Shown piece after piece: positions 1 to 13,003 of a DNA stretch of 64,000 nt. Each line of letters opens with the position of its first letter. Position 1 is the stretch's first letter. Origin of the DNA: Streptomyces venezuelae (GTDB lineage: Bacteria > Actinomycetota > Actinomycetes > Streptomycetales > Streptomycetaceae); the NCBI RefSeq assembly GCF_008642275.1, contig NZ_CP029189.1, positions 3,760,501 through 3,824,500 of the forward strand, written 5' to 3'. A program made the position numbers and the translations under genes. The notes beneath the pieces are model-generated. The model ran no database searches, was not told the origin of the DNA, and worked only from the letters and a program-made list of their open reading frames with translations.

Positions 1-59
1 CTCGTTACGGTACGCGCGGCTACGCCATCCGGTCAAACCGAGCCGACGTGACCCCGCAC

Positions 60-80
60 TGTGCACAGGCTGTGGACAAC
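60..80. promoter_or_regulatory. DnaA box upstream of dnaA
   Basis: A perfect Streptomyces-type DnaA box in inverted orientation (TGTGGACAA, 71-79) sits about 115 bp upstream of the dnaA start, next to a related TGTGCACAG (60-68). Binding of DnaA here would fit autoregulation of dnaA, which is known in Streptomyces; the regulatory role is inferred. Confidence 0.6.
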
Positions 81-191
81 GACTTGAACCGCACCCTCTG
101 GCCTGACTACCGTTGCCTGACCCCGGATTTTTTGTCCCGACCGTCCCAAAGAACCACACATTCGTGGGACCCCTGTGAGAGAGCGTGCTCT

Positions 192-1973
192 GTGGCTGAC
201 GTACCTGCCGATCTTGCCGCAGTGTGGCCAAGGGTGCTCGAAAAGCTCCTCGGGGAGGGACAGCCGGGGATCGAGCCCAAGGACAAGCAGTGGGTCGAGC
301 GGTGCCAGCCCCTGGCGCTCGTCGCCGACACCGCGCTGCTGGCCGTCCCCAACGAGTGGGGCAAGCGCGTCCTCGAAGGCCGCCTGGCCCCGCTGATCAG
401 TGACGCGCTCAGCCGGGAGTGCGGCCGCCCCATCCGGATCGCCATCACCGTCGACGACTCCGTCGGCGAGCCCGCACCCCCCGCCCCGCCCGTCCAGCAG
501 CAGAACGGGTACGAGCCGTACGGCGGCCAGCGCTCCGGCGGCGGCCCCGGCGACGACCAGCTCCCCACCGCCCGCCCGGCCTACCCGGACTACCAGCAGC
601 AGCGCCCCGAGCCCGGCGCCTGGCCCCGCGGCGGCCAGCAGGACGACTACGGCTGGCAGCAGCCGCGCCTCGGTGGTTTCCCCGAGCGCGATCCGTACGC
701 CTCCCCGCAGCCCGGCTACCTCCAGCAGTCCGAGCCCTCCGGCTACGACCAGGGCTCCTACGAGCAGCAGAAGTACGAGCAGTCCGGGTACGAGGACCGT
801 CAGCAGCACCAGTCCCATCAATACGAGCAGCAGCCGTACGAGCCCCAGCAGTACGAGCAGCCCGCGCCGCGCCAGGCTCCCGGCCGGCCCGCGGCGCCGC
901 CGTCCCCGTCCGGCGGCTCCACGTCGGGCCCGCTGGAGCCGACCGCACGGCTGAACCCCAAGTACCTCTTCGACACCTTCGTCATCGGCGCCTCCAACCG
1001 CTTCGCGCACGCCGCGGCGGTGGCCGTCGCCGAGGCACCCGCGAAGGCCTACAACCCCCTTTTCGTCTACGGGGAGTCGGGCCTCGGCAAGACGCACCTG
1101 CTGCACGCCATCGGGCACTACGCGCGGAGCCTCTATCCCGGCACCCGGGTGCGGTACGTGAGCTCCGAGGAGTTCACCAACGAGTTCATCAACTCGATCC
1201 GCGACGGCAAGGGCGACGCGTTCCGCAAGCGCTACCGCGAGATGGACATCCTGCTCGTCGACGACATCCAGTTCCTGGCGAGCAAGGAGTCGACGCAGGA
1301 GGAGTTCTTCCACACCTTCAACACGCTCCACAACGCCAACAAGCAGATCGTGCTCTCGTCCGACCGGCCGCCCAAGCAGCTGGTCACCCTGGAGGACCGG
1401 CTCCGCAACCGCTTCGAGTGGGGCCTGATCACCGACGTCCAGCCGCCCGAGCTGGAGACCCGTATCGCGATCCTGCGCAAGAAGGCCGTCCAGGAGCAGC
1501 TCAACGCCCCGCCGGAGGTACTGGAGTTCATCGCCTCCCGTATCTCCCGCAACATCCGCGAGCTGGAGGGGGCGCTGATCAGGGTCACCGCCTTCGCGAG
1601 CCTCAACCGGCAGCCGGTCGACCTGGGCCTCACCGAGGACGTCCTGAAGAACCTGATCCCGGGCGGCGAGGACAGCGCGCCGGAGATCACCGCCTCGGAC
1701 ATCATGGCCGCCACCGCCGACTACTTCGGCCTGACCGTGGACGACCTGTGCGGCTCCTCGCGCAGCCGGGTCCTGGTCACCGCCCGGCAGATCGCCATGT
1801 ACCTGTGCCGGGAGCTCACCGACCTCTCGCTGCCCAAGATCGGGGCGCAGTTCGGCGGCCGCGACCACACGACCGTCATGCACGCGGACCGCAAGATCCG
1901 CGCTCTGATGGCCGAGCGCCGCTCCATCTACAACCAGGTCACCGAGCTCACCAACCGCATCAAGAACGCCTGA
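192..1973 (+). CDS. dnaA: chromosomal replication initiator protein DnaA
   Basis: Initiates chromosome replication by binding DnaA boxes in oriC and melting the origin. The GTG at 192 begins [20 protein letters not shown], the usual N-terminus of Streptomyces DnaA; longer upstream starts would run into the promoter DnaA box. The protein is 593 aa. Domain I covers about residues 1-95. Domain II is a long linker (about 95-255) rich in Gln, Pro, Tyr and Gly with repeated YEQ-type units. Domain III is AAA+ with Walker A GESGLGKT near 294-301 and Walker B ILLVDD near 353-358. Domain IV ends with the DnaA-box-reading signature [11 protein letters not shown] near 555. The large domain II is typical of Streptomyces. 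oriC and dnaN follow directly. Confidence 0.97.
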   Translation: MADVPADLAAVWPRVLEKLLGEGQPGIEPKDKQWVERCQPLALVADTALLAVPNEWGKRVLEGRLAPLISDALSRECGRPIRIAITVDDSVGEPAPPAPPVQQQNGYEPYGGQRSGGGPGDDQLPTARPAYPDYQQQRPEPGAWPRGGQQDDYGWQQPRLGGFPERDPYASPQPGYLQQSEPSGYDQGSYEQQKYEQSGYEDRQQHQSHQYEQQPYEPQQYEQPAPRQAPGRPAAPPSPSGGSTSGPLEPTARLNPKYLFDTFVIGASNRFAHAAAVAVAEAPAKAYNPLFVYGESGLGKTHLLHAIGHYARSLYPGTRVRYVSSEEFTNEFINSIRDGKGDAFRKRYREMDILLVDDIQFLASKESTQEEFFHTFNTLHNANKQIVLSSDRPPKQLVTLEDRLRNRFEWGLITDVQPPELETRIAILRKKAVQEQLNAPPEVLEFIASRISRNIRELEGALIRVTAFASLNRQPVDLGLTEDVLKNLIPGGEDSAPEITASDIMAATADYFGLTVDDLCGSSRSRVLVTARQIAMYLCRELTDLSLPKIGAQFGGRDHTTVMHADRKIRALMAERRSIYNQVTELTNRIKNA

Positions 1974-2031
1974 GCACGGCCCCCCGGCACCCGGTTCGGG
2001 GCCGCTTCAGGGCCCTTCCACACGCTTCCAG

Positions 2032-2063
2032 AGGGCGCTCCCGGTCCACAACGGGGGCGCCCT
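2032..2063 (+). terminator. possible dnaA terminator
   Basis: Arms AGGGCGC (2032-2038) and GCGCCCT (2057-2063) form a GC-rich stem-loop about 60 bp after the dnaA stop. There is no clear T-run, as is common in Streptomyces. Confidence 0.45.
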
Positions 2064-2099
2064 TCGTCGTTCGCGCGCCCCTGACCTGTTCGAATACGC

Positions 2100-2700
2100 C
2101 CCCGGAGGAGCAACTCATCCACAGATTGGGAGACTTTCTTCCGTCCACAGCCTGGGGACGGGTCACGTCGCCCACAATCTGTCCACAGGCATGCGGGGTG
2201 AGGATCCATCAGGGCTGGTCAGACCCCTGTGGAATTGTGCACAAACGTCATCCACAGGCTGTGGACAAGTTTTTCGTCCACAGCCCTGTCCACGGCGTTG
2301 TCCACCGTCGGCCCACAGGTTTCCACGTCCTGTGCACAGGATGCGCGGTCTTCTCCACACCCTTGTCCACTGTTCGGCAACACACCACCCCCTCTCACCG
2401 CCCGGAGTGAAAGCCGTCACACGGATGTAGACGTTTGGCTTGTGGAGTACCGGGGGAAAGCTGGGGACACACCTGTGGAGTAATCGGGGTCACCTGGGGA
2501 CAGCCTGTGCAGAACTTTTCGTTCTCCACAGGTACAGGGGGTTGTCCACCGGTGTCACCCACAGGGTCGGTGGATAAAAAACCAGGGTTGACCTGCGAGA
2601 ACGGGCTTATCCACCGTTTCCACAGGCCCTACTACTACCCCCATAGAGAGTTAGGCCGGTTTCGGTTTTCAAGCGGGTCCTGTGCACAACTCGTCGATCG
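2100..2700. other. oriC: oriC, chromosomal replication origin
   Basis: The 876-bp gap between dnaA and dnaN has no credible gene and is packed with DnaA-box-like 9-mers in both orientations. Examples are TCATCCACA (2115), CCGTCCACA (2141), CTGTCCACA (2179), TTGTGCACA (2235), TCATCCACA (2248), TGTGGACAA (2260, perfect), TCGTCCACA (2274), CTGTCCACG (2286), TTGTCCACC (2298), TTCTCCACA (2351), TTGTCCACT (2363), TGTGGAGTA (2441 and 2474), TTCTCCACA (2522), TTGTCCACC (2542), TTATCCACC (2607), GTTTCCACA (2616) and TGTGCACAA (2681). This count (about 20), this location and the preferred TTGTCCACA consensus match characterised Streptomyces oriC regions. The exact functional borders cannot be read from sequence alone. 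Confidence 0.95.
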
Positions 2701-2849
2701 CCCGCCCCCACGCCTCGCTCCCGACTTGACCGCCAGCCGCACCGAGTGTCGGCGCCGTACGTCAGACTGGTCCCCGGCATCGGTCGAGGCATCGACGAGC
2801 CGACGACGAAGGCCGGCAGACGAGCGAGCAACAGCAGGAGGCGGTTCCG

Positions 2850-3980
2850 GTGAAGATCCGGGTGGAGCGCGACGTACTCGCGGAGGCGGTGGCTTGGGCC
2901 GCCCGTAGCCTCCCGGCCCGGCCGCCGGTGCCCGTTCTCGCGGGGCTGCTGCTGAAGGCCGAGGAGGGCACCCTGAGCCTCTCCGGCTTCGACTACGAGG
3001 TCTCGGCCCGGGTGTCCGTCGAGGCGGACGTCGAGGAGGACGGCACCGTCCTGGTCTCCGGCCGGCTGCTGGCGGACATCTGCCGCGCCCTCCCCAACCG
3101 CCCGGTGGAGATTTCCACAGACGGTGTACGGGCGACCGTGGTCTGCGGCTCCTCGCGCTTCACCCTCCACACCCTGCCTGTGGAGGAGTACCCGGCGCTG
3201 CCGCAGATGCCGACCGCGACCGGCACCGTCGCCGGCGAGGTCTTCGCCTCCGCCGCCAAGCAGGTGGCCACCGCCGCCGGCCGCGACGACACGCTGCCGG
3301 TGCTGACCGGTGTGCGCATCGAGATCGAGGGCGACCGCGTCACCCTGGCCTCCACCGACCGCTACCGCTTCGCGGTCCGCGAGTTCCTGTGGAAGCCGGA
3401 GAACCCGGACGCGTCCGCCGTGGCCCTGGTGCCCGCCAAGACGCTCCAGGAGATCGCCAACTCGCTGACCAGCGGTGACACCGTCACCCTGGCGCTGTCC
3501 GGCTCCGGTGCGGGCGAGGGCCTGATCGGTTTCGAGGGCGCCGGCCGCCGCACCACCACCCGGCTGCTCGAAGGCGACCTGCCCAAGTACCGGACGCTCT
3601 TCCCGACGGAGTTCAACTCCGTCGCCGTGATCGAGACCGCGCCCTTCGTCGAGGCCGTCAAGCGCGTGGCCCTGGTGGCCGAGCGCAACACCCCGGTCCG
3701 CCTGAGCTTCGAGCAGGGCGTGCTGATCCTGGAGGCCGGTTCCTCCGACGACGCACAGGCTGTGGAAAGGGTCGACGCGCAGCTCGACGGTGACGACATC
3801 TCGATCGCCTTCAACCCGACCTTCCTGCTGGACGGCCTGAGCGCGATCGCGTCCCCGGTGGCCCAGCTCAGCTTCACCACCTCGACCAAGCCCGCGCTGC
3901 TCAGCGGCCGCCCGGCGGTCGACGCGGAGGCCGACGAGGCCTACAAGTACCTGATCATGCCGGTCCGGCTGTCCGGCTGA
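2850..3980 (+). CDS. dnaN: DNA polymerase III beta subunit (sliding clamp)
   Basis: Ring-shaped processivity clamp that tethers DNA polymerase III and other replication and repair proteins to DNA. The GTG at 2850 follows a strong Shine-Dalgarno (AGGAGG around 2837) and begins VKIRVERDVLAEAVAWAARSL. The 376-aa product shows the triple DNA-clamp repeat architecture and ends with YKYLIMPVRLSG, the conserved beta-clamp C-terminus. It lies between oriC and gnd, the standard position in Streptomyces. Confidence 0.97.
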   Translation: MKIRVERDVLAEAVAWAARSLPARPPVPVLAGLLLKAEEGTLSLSGFDYEVSARVSVEADVEEDGTVLVSGRLLADICRALPNRPVEISTDGVRATVVCGSSRFTLHTLPVEEYPALPQMPTATGTVAGEVFASAAKQVATAAGRDDTLPVLTGVRIEIEGDRVTLASTDRYRFAVREFLWKPENPDASAVALVPAKTLQEIANSLTSGDTVTLALSGSGAGEGLIGFEGAGRRTTTRLLEGDLPKYRTLFPTEFNSVAVIETAPFVEAVKRVALVAERNTPVRLSFEQGVLILEAGSSDDAQAVERVDAQLDGDDISIAFNPTFLLDGLSAIASPVAQLSFTTSTKPALLSGRPAVDAEADEAYKYLIMPVRLSG

Positions 3981-3993
3981 CGTTCCACCTGTC

Positions 3994-4037
3994 GACGGCG
4001 GGCCCGGTTTCGCACGCAGCGGACCGGGCCCGCCGTC
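3994..4037 (+). terminator. dnaN terminator hairpin
   Basis: A perfect 15-bp GC-rich stem (arms 3994-4008 and 4023-4037) around a 14-nt loop begins 14 bp after the dnaN stop. Confidence 0.7.
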
Positions 4038-4127
4038 GTCCACAGGCTGGGGAGGACGCCGGGAAAACCGGCAAACCCGGACCGGCCGCCATGGAGCGCC
4101 CGCAGGGCCCGCCGCCACGGCCCGGCG

Positions 4128-4133
4128 TAGGCT
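4128..4133 (+). promoter_or_regulatory. possible -10 element for gnd
   Basis: TAGGCT matches the actinobacterial vegetative -10 consensus TANNNT and lies about 90 bp upstream of gnd, after the dnaN terminator. No convincing -35 hexamer was seen. Confidence 0.35.
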
Positions 4134-4224
4134 CGGATCCGGTGGGCGACCCCCTGCGCGTCCGGCGAGGACACGGCCGGGGAAGCCCCGGCAAAGACGG
4201 CCACAACGCTTAAGGAACCACCTG

Positions 4225-5100
4225 ATGGAGCTTGGTCTCGTCGGTCTCGGCAAGATGGGCGGCAACATGCGCGAGCGCATCCGCCGCGCCGGCCACACCG
4301 TCATCGGATACGACCGCAACCCGGACCTCGCGGATGTCCACAGCCTGCAGGAGCTTGTGGACAGCCTGCAGGCCCCCCGCGTCGTGTGGGTCATGGTCCC
4401 GGCCGGTGCGGCCACGCAGTCCACGGTCGACGAGCTCGCCGAGCTGCTGTCGCCCGGTGACATCGTGGTCGACGGCGGCAACTCCCGCTGGACCGACGAC
4501 GAGAAGCACGCCGAGGAGCTGAAGGCCAAGGGCATCGGATTCGTCGACTGCGGTGTCTCCGGCGGCGTGTGGGGCCTGGAGAACGGCTACGCGCTCATGT
4601 ACGGCGGTGCCGCCGAGGACGTGGCCCGCGTACAGCCGGTCTTCGACGCCCTCAAGCCGGAGGGTGACTTCGGTGCCGTGCACGCGGGCAAGGTCGGCGC
4701 GGGCCACTTCGCCAAGATGGTCCACAACGGCATCGAGTACGCCATGATGCAGGCCTACGCCGAGGGCTGGGAGCTCCTGGAGAAGGTGGACTCGGTCACC
4801 GACGTCCGCGAGGTCTTCCGCTCCTGGCAGGAAGGCACCGTCATCCGCTCCTGGCTGCTGGACCTGGCCGTGAACGCCCTCGACGAGGACGAGCACCTGG
4901 AGCAGCTGCGCGGCTTTGCCCAGGACTCCGGCGAGGGACGCTGGACGGTGGAGGCGGCGATCGACAACGCCGTGCCGCTGCCCGCGATCACGGCGTCGCT
5001 CTTCGCCCGTTTCGCCTCGCGGCAGGACGACTCCCCGCAGATGAAGATGATCGCCGCGCTGCGCAACCAGTTCGGCGGCCACGCGGTCGAGAAGAAGTAG
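4225..5100 (+). CDS. gnd: 6-phosphogluconate dehydrogenase, decarboxylating (short type)
   Basis: Oxidatively decarboxylates 6-phosphogluconate to ribulose 5-phosphate in the pentose phosphate pathway, with NAD(P)+ bound at the N-terminal Rossmann motif [12 protein letters not shown] (residues 4-15). The catalytic-region motifs [11 protein letters not shown] (about 80-92) and KMVHNGIEY (about 166-174) are present. The 291-aa length fits the short bacterial Gnd subfamily. It is a regular neighbour of dnaN and recF in Streptomyces. Two DnaA-box-like sequences fall inside the gene at 4334 and 4356. Confidence 0.93.
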   Translation: MELGLVGLGKMGGNMRERIRRAGHTVIGYDRNPDLADVHSLQELVDSLQAPRVVWVMVPAGAATQSTVDELAELLSPGDIVVDGGNSRWTDDEKHAEELKAKGIGFVDCGVSGGVWGLENGYALMYGGAAEDVARVQPVFDALKPEGDFGAVHAGKVGAGHFAKMVHNGIEYAMMQAYAEGWELLEKVDSVTDVREVFRSWQEGTVIRSWLLDLAVNALDEDEHLEQLRGFAQDSGEGRWTVEAAIDNAVPLPAITASLFARFASRQDDSPQMKMIAALRNQFGGHAVEKK

Positions 5101-5173
5101 CACGTCCCAGCAGGGCGGCCCAGCCGCACAGCACCACAGCGAGCAGTTGGAAGCCGGGGGAGGTCGGCGCCGT

Positions 5174-6310
5174 ATGCACGTTTCGCATCTCTCATTGGCC
5201 GACTTCCGCTCGTACGCCCGGGCCGAGGTTCCCCTCGACCCGGGCGTCACCGCTTTCGTGGGCCCCAACGGCCAGGGCAAGACCAACCTCGTAGAGGCGA
5301 TCGGCTACCTCGCGACCCTGGGCAGCCACCGGGTCTCCGCGGACGCCCCGCTCGTGCGGATGGGCGCGGACCGGGCGGTCATCCGCGCGGCCGTCACCCA
5401 GGGCGAGCGGCAGCAGCTGGTGGAGCTGGAGCTCAATCCCGGCCGGGCGAACCGGGCCCGGATCAACCGTTCCTCGCAGGTCAGGCCGCGGGACGTGCTG
5501 GGGATCATACGGACGGTGCTGTTCGCACCGGAGGACCTGGCCCTGGTCAAGGGCGACCCGGGGGAGCGACGGCGTTTCCTGGACGAACTGGTCACGGCCC
5601 GCTCGCCCCGGATGGCTGCGGTCCGCTCCGACTACGAGCGGGTGCTCAAGCAGCGCAACACCCTGCTGAAGTCGGCGGCGATGGCCCGTCGGCACGGCGG
5701 CCGCTCCCTGGACCTCTCCACCCTCGACGTGTGGGACCAGCACCTCGCGCGCGCCGGGGCGGAGCTCCTCGCGCAGCGCCTCGACCTGATCGCGACCCTG
5801 CTGCCGCTGGCGGACAAGGCCTACGAGCAGCTCGCGCCCGGCGGCGGCCCGCTGGGCCTGGCGTACAGGTCCTCGGCCGGCGAGCAGGTGGACAGCGGCG
5901 CGGCGCGCACCCGCGAGGCCCTCTACGAGGTGCTGCTGGCCGCGCTGGCCGGGGTGCGCAAGCAGGAGATCGAGCGCGGCGTGACCCTGGTGGGCCCGCA
6001 CCGCGACGACGTGGTGCTGCGGCTGGGCGAGCTGCCCGCGAAGGGGTACGCGAGCCACGGGGAGTCGTGGTCGTACGCGCTGGCGCTGCGGCTGGCCTCC
6101 TACGAGCTGCTGCGCTCCGAGGGCAGCGAGCCGGTGCTGATCCTGGACGACGTGTTCGCCGAGCTGGACGCGCGGCGCCGGGAGCGGCTGGCGGAGCTGG
6201 TGGCCCCGGGTGAGCAGGTACTGGTGACGGCGGCGGTCGACGACGACGTCCCGGGGGTGCTGGTGGGAACGCGGTTCGCGGTGTCCGGCGGCGAGGTGAC
6301 CCGGCTGTGA
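5174..6310 (+). CDS. recF: DNA replication and repair protein RecF
   Basis: SMC-like ATPase that helps load RecA onto gapped DNA at stalled forks. The ATG at 5174 begins [19 protein letters not shown], the standard RecF N-terminus, with a purine-rich GGGGGAGG upstream; a nine-residue longer start at 5147 looks spurious. The 378-aa protein has Walker [11 protein letters not shown] near residues 31-40, the signature region, and Walker [13 protein letters not shown] near 313-324. It overlaps the next gene by 4 bp (GTGA), which suggests translational coupling. Confidence 0.96.
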   Translation: MHVSHLSLADFRSYARAEVPLDPGVTAFVGPNGQGKTNLVEAIGYLATLGSHRVSADAPLVRMGADRAVIRAAVTQGERQQLVELELNPGRANRARINRSSQVRPRDVLGIIRTVLFAPEDLALVKGDPGERRRFLDELVTARSPRMAAVRSDYERVLKQRNTLLKSAAMARRHGGRSLDLSTLDVWDQHLARAGAELLAQRLDLIATLLPLADKAYEQLAPGGGPLGLAYRSSAGEQVDSGAARTREALYEVLLAALAGVRKQEIERGVTLVGPHRDDVVLRLGELPAKGYASHGESWSYALALRLASYELLRSEGSEPVLILDDVFAELDARRRERLAELVAPGEQVLVTAAVDDDVPGVLVGTRFAVSGGEVTRL

Positions 6311-6843
6311 ACGAGCACGCCAAGGACCCGCGGGAGGGCCGCAGGACCCCGGAGGCCTCCGGGGTGGACCTCGCGCGCCAGGCCCTCGCGGCGGCGCGGG
6401 AGCAGGCGCGCGCCCGGGGCAACGCGGCCGTCGGGAAGAAGCGCCAGCAGCAGCCGGGGCTGCGCTCGGGAGCCCGTGCGGACGGCCGGGACCCGATGCC
6501 GCTCATGGCGGCGCTGGACCGGCTGCGTACCGAACGCGGCTGGGAGATGCCGATGGCGGTGGCGGGCGTGATGGAGCGCTGGCCGGAGATCGTCGGGCCC
6601 GAGATCGCGGCCCACTGTGAACCGGAACGCTACGAGGACCGTGAACTCGTCGTGCGGTGCGATTCCTCGGCGTGGGCGGCGCAGCTGAAGCTGCTGGCCC
6701 CGCAGCTGGTCGCCCGGCTCAACGCGGACCTGGGGCAGGGCACCGTACGCCTGATCAAGGTGCAGGGACCCGGCGGACGGCCGAAGGGCTACGGGCCGTG
6801 GCGGGCGCCGGGCAGCAAGGGCCCGGGCGACACCTACGGCTGA
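6307..6843 (+). CDS. dciA: DUF721 protein, DciA-type replicative helicase partner
   Basis: 178-aa protein of the DUF721 family encoded between recF and gyrB, the same position as DciA (Rv0004) in mycobacteria, which interacts with the replicative helicase DnaB. The N-terminal 65 residues are charged, Ala/Arg-rich and probably disordered. The conserved core starts near residue 70, with [19 protein letters not shown] and then the KH-like part [18 protein letters not shown]. The GTG start overlaps the recF stop. Orthology to DciA rests on synteny and family; helicase loading in this organism is inferred. Confidence 0.88.
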   Translation: MNEHAKDPREGRRTPEASGVDLARQALAAAREQARARGNAAVGKKRQQQPGLRSGARADGRDPMPLMAALDRLRTERGWEMPMAVAGVMERWPEIVGPEIAAHCEPERYEDRELVVRCDSSAWAAQLKLLAPQLVARLNADLGQGTVRLIKVQGPGGRPKGYGPWRAPGSKGPGDTYG

Positions 6844-9226
<2,383 letters not shown>

Positions 9227-9269
9227 GTCGGCTCCGCTGACCGCCGCCTGAAAGGACTTCTGACCAGCA

Positions 9270-11876
9270 ATGGCCGACGAAACCACCCCCACCGCAGAGA
9301 ATCCCGCGGAGGAGCAGCCCGTGCTGCGCATCGAGCCCGTCGGGCTCGAGACGGAGATGCAGCGCTCCTACCTCGACTACGCGATGTCCGTCATCGTCTC
9401 GCGCGCCCTGCCGGACGTGCGCGACGGCCTCAAGCCGGTGCACCGCCGCGTGCTGTACGCGATGTACGACGGCGGCTACCGGCCCGAGAAGGGCTTCTAC
9501 AAGTGCGCCCGCGTCGTCGGCGACGTCATGGGCACCTACCACCCGCACGGTGACAGCTCGATCTACGACGCCCTGGTCCGCCTGGCCCAGCCGTGGTCGA
9601 TGCGCATGCCGCTGGTGGACTCCAACGGCAACTTCGGCTCCCCGGGCAACGACCCGGCGGCCGCGATGCGCTACACCGAGTGCAAGCTCATGCCGCTGGC
9701 CATGGAGATGCTCCGGGACATCGACGAGGAGACCGTCGACTTCCAGGACAACTACGACGGCCGCAACCAGGAGCCCACCGTGCTCCCGGCGCGCTTCCCG
9801 AACCTGCTGATCAACGGCAGCGCCGGCATCGCCGTCGGTATGGCCACCAACATCCCGCCGCACAACCTCCGCGAGGTCGCGGACGGCGCGCAGTGGTACC
9901 TGGCCAACCCGGAGGCCTCGCACGAGGAGCTCCAGGACGCGCTCATCGAGCGGATCAAGGGCCCGGACTTCCCGACCGGTGCCCTGGTCGTGGGCCGCAA
10001 GGGCATCGAGGAGGCGTACCGGACCGGTCGCGGCTCCATCACGATGCGCGCGGTGGTGGAGGTCGAGGAGATCCAGAACCGCCAGTGCCTGGTGGTCACG
10101 GAGCTCCCGTACCAGACCAACCCCGACAACCTCGCGCAGAAGATCGCGGACCTGGTCAAGGACGGCAAGGTCGGCGGCATCGCCGACGTCCGCGACGAGA
10201 CCTCCTCGCGCACCGGGCAGCGCCTGGTGATCGTGCTGAAGCGCGACGCCGTCGCCAAGGTCGTGCTGAACAACCTCTACAAGCACACCGAGCTGCAGAC
10301 CAACTTCGGCGCGAACATGCTGGCGCTGGTGGACGGCGTGCCGCGCACGCTGTCGATCGACGCGTTCATCCGCCACTGGGTGACCCACCAGATCGAGGTC
10401 ATCGTCCGGCGCACGAGGTTCCGCCTGCGCAAGGCGGAGGAGCGCGCCCACATCCTGCGCGGCCTGCTCAAGGCGCTGGACGCGATCGACGAGGTCATCG
10501 CACTCATCCGGCGCAGCAACACGGTCGAGATCGCGCGCGAGGGCCTGATGGGCCTCCTGGAGATCGACGAGATCCAGGCGAACGCGATCCTGGAGATGCA
10601 GCTCCGCCGCCTCGCGGCCCTGGAGCGCCAGAAGATCGTCGCCGAGCACGACGAGCTCCAGGCCAAGATCAACGAGTACAACGCGATCCTGGCCTCGGAG
10701 GAGCGTCAGCGCTCCATCGTCAGCGAGGAACTGGCCGCCATCGTCGAGAAGTTCGGCGACGACCGGCGTTCCAAGCTGGTGCCCTTCGACGGTGACATGT
10801 CCATCGAGGACCTGATCGCCGAAGAGGACATCGTCGTCACGATCACCCACGGCGGCTACGTCAAGCGCACCAAGACCGAGGACTACCGCTCGCAGAAGCG
10901 CGGCGGCAAGGGCGTGCGCGGCACGAAGCTGAAGCAGGACGACCTGGTCGACCACTTCTTCGTCTCCACCACGCACCACTGGCTGCTGTTCTTCACGAAC
11001 AAGGGCCGGGTCTACCGGTCCAAGGCGTACGAGCTCCCGGACGCCGGCCGCGACGCCCGCGGGCAGCACGTGGCGAACCTGCTGGCCTTCCAGCCGGACG
11101 AGAAGATCGCCCAGATCCTCGCGATCCGCGACTACGAGGCGGCGCCCTACCTGATCCTGGCCACCAAGGGCGGCCTGGTGAAGAAGACGGCGCTCAAGGA
11201 CTACGACTCCCCGCGGTCGGGCGGTGTCATCGCGATCAACCTCCGGGAGACCGAGGACGGCAGCGACGACGAGCTGATCGGCGCGGAGCTGGTGTCCGCC
11301 GAGGACGACCTGCTGCTGATCAGCAAGAAGGCGCAGTCGATCCGCTTCACGGCCACCGACGACGCGCTGCGTCCGATGGGCCGCGCCACCTCGGGCGTGA
11401 AGGGCATGAGTTTCCGGGAAGGTGACGAACTGCTCTCGATGAACGTTGTGCGGCCGGGTACGTTCGTCTTCACCGCGACCGACGGCGGCTACGCCAAGCG
11501 GACGCCGGTCGACGAGTACCGCGTCCAGGGCCGTGGCGGCCTGGGTATCAAGGCCGCCAAGATCGTGGAGGACCGCGGCTCGCTCGTCGGGGCGCTCGTG
11601 GTCGACGAGAGCGACGAGATTCTCGCCATCACGCTCGGCGGTGGTGTGATTCGTACGCGCGTCAACGAAGTCAGGGAGACCGGCCGTGACACCATGGGCG
11701 TCCAGCTGATCAACCTGGGCAAGCGCGATGCCGTGGTCGGCATCGCCCGGAACGCCGAGGCCGGTCAGGAAGCTGACGAGGTCGAGGCCGACGAGAACGA
11801 CACCGAGGTGGCCGACGGACAGGCCACCGAGGACGCCGAGGGCACGCAGCCCTCGGCCGGGGAGCACGAGGAGTAA
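9270..11876 (+). CDS. gyrA: DNA gyrase subunit A
   Basis: DNA-cleaving subunit of gyrase. The 868-aa protein has the quinolone-resistance-determining region [20 protein letters not shown] with the Ser and Asp positions intact, the active-site Tyr in [10 protein letters not shown], and the C-terminal beta-pinwheel with the GyrA box QKRGGKG. A strongly acidic tail of about 35 residues (many Glu and Asp) ends the protein, a known feature of some GyrA proteins that can tune supercoiling. It is followed after 3 bp by a membrane protein gene. Confidence 0.97.
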   Translation: MADETTPTAENPAEEQPVLRIEPVGLETEMQRSYLDYAMSVIVSRALPDVRDGLKPVHRRVLYAMYDGGYRPEKGFYKCARVVGDVMGTYHPHGDSSIYDALVRLAQPWSMRMPLVDSNGNFGSPGNDPAAAMRYTECKLMPLAMEMLRDIDEETVDFQDNYDGRNQEPTVLPARFPNLLINGSAGIAVGMATNIPPHNLREVADGAQWYLANPEASHEELQDALIERIKGPDFPTGALVVGRKGIEEAYRTGRGSITMRAVVEVEEIQNRQCLVVTELPYQTNPDNLAQKIADLVKDGKVGGIADVRDETSSRTGQRLVIVLKRDAVAKVVLNNLYKHTELQTNFGANMLALVDGVPRTLSIDAFIRHWVTHQIEVIVRRTRFRLRKAEERAHILRGLLKALDAIDEVIALIRRSNTVEIAREGLMGLLEIDEIQANAILEMQLRRLAALERQKIVAEHDELQAKINEYNAILASEERQRSIVSEELAAIVEKFGDDRRSKLVPFDGDMSIEDLIAEEDIVVTITHGGYVKRTKTEDYRSQKRGGKGVRGTKLKQDDLVDHFFVSTTHHWLLFFTNKGRVYRSKAYELPDAGRDARGQHVANLLAFQPDEKIAQILAIRDYEAAPYLILATKGGLVKKTALKDYDSPRSGGVIAINLRETEDGSDDELIGAELVSAEDDLLLISKKAQSIRFTATDDALRPMGRATSGVKGMSFREGDELLSMNVVRPGTFVFTATDGGYAKRTPVDEYRVQGRGGLGIKAAKIVEDRGSLVGALVVDESDEILAITLGGGVIRTRVNEVRETGRDTMGVQLINLGKRDAVVGIARNAEAGQEADEVEADENDTEVADGQATEDAEGTQPSAGEHEE

Positions 11877-11879
11877 GTC

Positions 11880-12512
11880 GTGAGTGGAGCCACGGGCGCC
11901 GGACCGGCCAAGACTGGAGCGAACGGTGCCCGTGGCCCCGCCGCGGACTCCCAGGGGGGAACCGTGACGGACACCCGAGGACCGAAGCCGTCGGTCGGCG
12001 CTGACGCAGGCCAGGACCAGCCCGCACAGCCGTACCACCCGCCGCAGGCCTACCCGGCGCCCTCGGGCCCGGCGACGGCGCAGGGCGGCAAGGGATCGGG
12101 CGCGCAGCGCAAGCCGCGCACGGGGGTCCGTACGGCCCCCCGCACGCGCAAGGCGCGGCTGCGCGTGGCCAAGGCCGACCCGTGGTCGGTCATGAAGGTC
12201 AGCTTCCTGCTGTCGATCGCGCTCGGCATCTGCACGATCGTGGCGGCGGCCGTGCTGTGGATGGTCATGGACGCGATGGGCGTCTTCTCGACCGTCGGCG
12301 GCACGATCAGCGAGGCGACCGGTTCGAACGAGGGCAACGGCTTCGACCTCCAGTCGTTCCTGTCGCTGCCGCGCGTTCTGATCTTCACATCGGTCATCGC
12401 GGTGATCGACGTGGTGCTGGCGACGGCACTGGCCACGCTGGGCGCGTTCATCTACAACCTGTCGGCGGGCTTCGTCGGCGGTGTGGAGCTCACCCTCGCC
12501 GAGGACGAGTAG
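11880..12512 (+). CDS. DUF3566 membrane protein
   Basis: 210-aa protein that starts 3 bp after gyrA with GTG, so it is probably co-transcribed. The N-terminal 95 residues are Pro/Gly/Ala-rich and probably disordered. Two or three transmembrane helices follow (VSFLLSIALGICTIVAAAVL about 105-124; LIFTSVIAVIDVVLATALAT about 165-184; FIYNLSAGFVGGVELTL near the end). This matches the DUF3566 family, found downstream of gyrA across actinobacteria. Its role is not established. Confidence 0.88.
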   Translation: MSGATGAGPAKTGANGARGPAADSQGGTVTDTRGPKPSVGADAGQDQPAQPYHPPQAYPAPSGPATAQGGKGSGAQRKPRTGVRTAPRTRKARLRVAKADPWSVMKVSFLLSIALGICTIVAAAVLWMVMDAMGVFSTVGGTISEATGSNEGNGFDLQSFLSLPRVLIFTSVIAVIDVVLATALATLGAFIYNLSAGFVGGVELTLAEDE

Positions 12513-12576
12513 GCCGTCCGCCCGGGCGCCCGTGACGGGTCGGATGACCTGCGCAGACGCCCCCGGGCAACGGATT

Positions 12577-12605
12577 TTGGCCTGACCGGGTCTGTGCGCT
12601 AATCT
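12577..12605 (+). promoter_or_regulatory. tRNA-Ile promoter
   Basis: TTGGCC (12577-12582), a 17-bp spacer and TAATCT (12600-12605) form a good vegetative promoter, with the tRNA beginning 25 bp downstream. Confidence 0.65.
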
Positions 12606-12630
12606 TCAGGAGTCAGCGCGCAGCGCGGAT

Positions 12631-12704
12631 GGGGCTATAGCTCAGTTGGTTAGAGCGCATCCCTGATAAGGATGAGGCCACAGGTTCAAATCCTGTTAGC
12701 CCCA
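12631..12704 (+). tRNA. tRNA-Ile (GAT anticodon)
   Basis: A 74-nt cloverleaf. The acceptor arms GGGGCTA and TAGCCCC pair fully. The D-arm is AGCTCAGTTGGTTAGAGC, the anticodon loop is CTGATAA with GAT, and the T-arm contains GGTTCAAATCC. CCA is not encoded. Confidence 0.97.
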
Positions 12705-12714
12705 CAGTGTCGAA

Positions 12715-12743
12715 GACCCCCAGGCCAAGGCCTGGGGGTCTTT
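12715..12743 (+). terminator. terminator after tRNA-Ile
   Basis: A perfect 12-bp stem (GACCCCCAGGCC / GGCCTGGGGGTC) with an AA centre is followed by TTT. Confidence 0.8.
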
Positions 12744-12848
12744 GTCGTGCGGCCAGTTGGTGGACCGGCAGGTCACCGATCGGTATCGGTCGGTGTGTAT
12801 TGTTGGGCGCCAGAAGTCCCCTACGTCAACGAAAGACGAGGTCGCGCG

Positions 12849-12983
12849 GTGAAGAAGCTGCTCCTGGTCGCACTGGCCGCCATCGGCGGGCTCCTCGTGT
12901 ACCGCCAGATCCAGGCGGACCGCGCCGAGCAGGACCTGTGGACGGAGGCAACCGACTCCGTGCCCTCTGGTTCCGGTGTGTGA
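12849..12983 (+). CDS. DLW-39 family small protein
   Basis: 44-aa protein starting with GTG (VKKLLLVALAAIGG). It has one N-terminal hydrophobic helix (residues 2-18), a short charged stretch, and the family signature QDLWTEATD. This family of about 39-45 residues is conserved near gyrA and tRNA-Ile in Streptomyces. It is probably a single-pass membrane protein of unknown role. A terminator follows 21 bp after the stop. Confidence 0.9.
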   Translation: MKKLLLVALAAIGGLLVYRQIQADRAEQDLWTEATDSVPSGSGV

Positions 12984-13003
12984 GACCCAAGGCTGATCTC
13001 ATG

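Noticed and set aside
33..1883. Long open frame on the minus strand opposite dnaA (and similar ones opposite gyrB, gyrA, the SARP gene and the biosynthetic genes)
   Set aside because: They mirror the codon bias of the real genes in very GC-rich DNA. They lack ribosome sites and recognisable domains.
2163..2908. Open frames within oriC
   Set aside because: They run through the DnaA-box array, have no ribosome site and encode low-complexity products.
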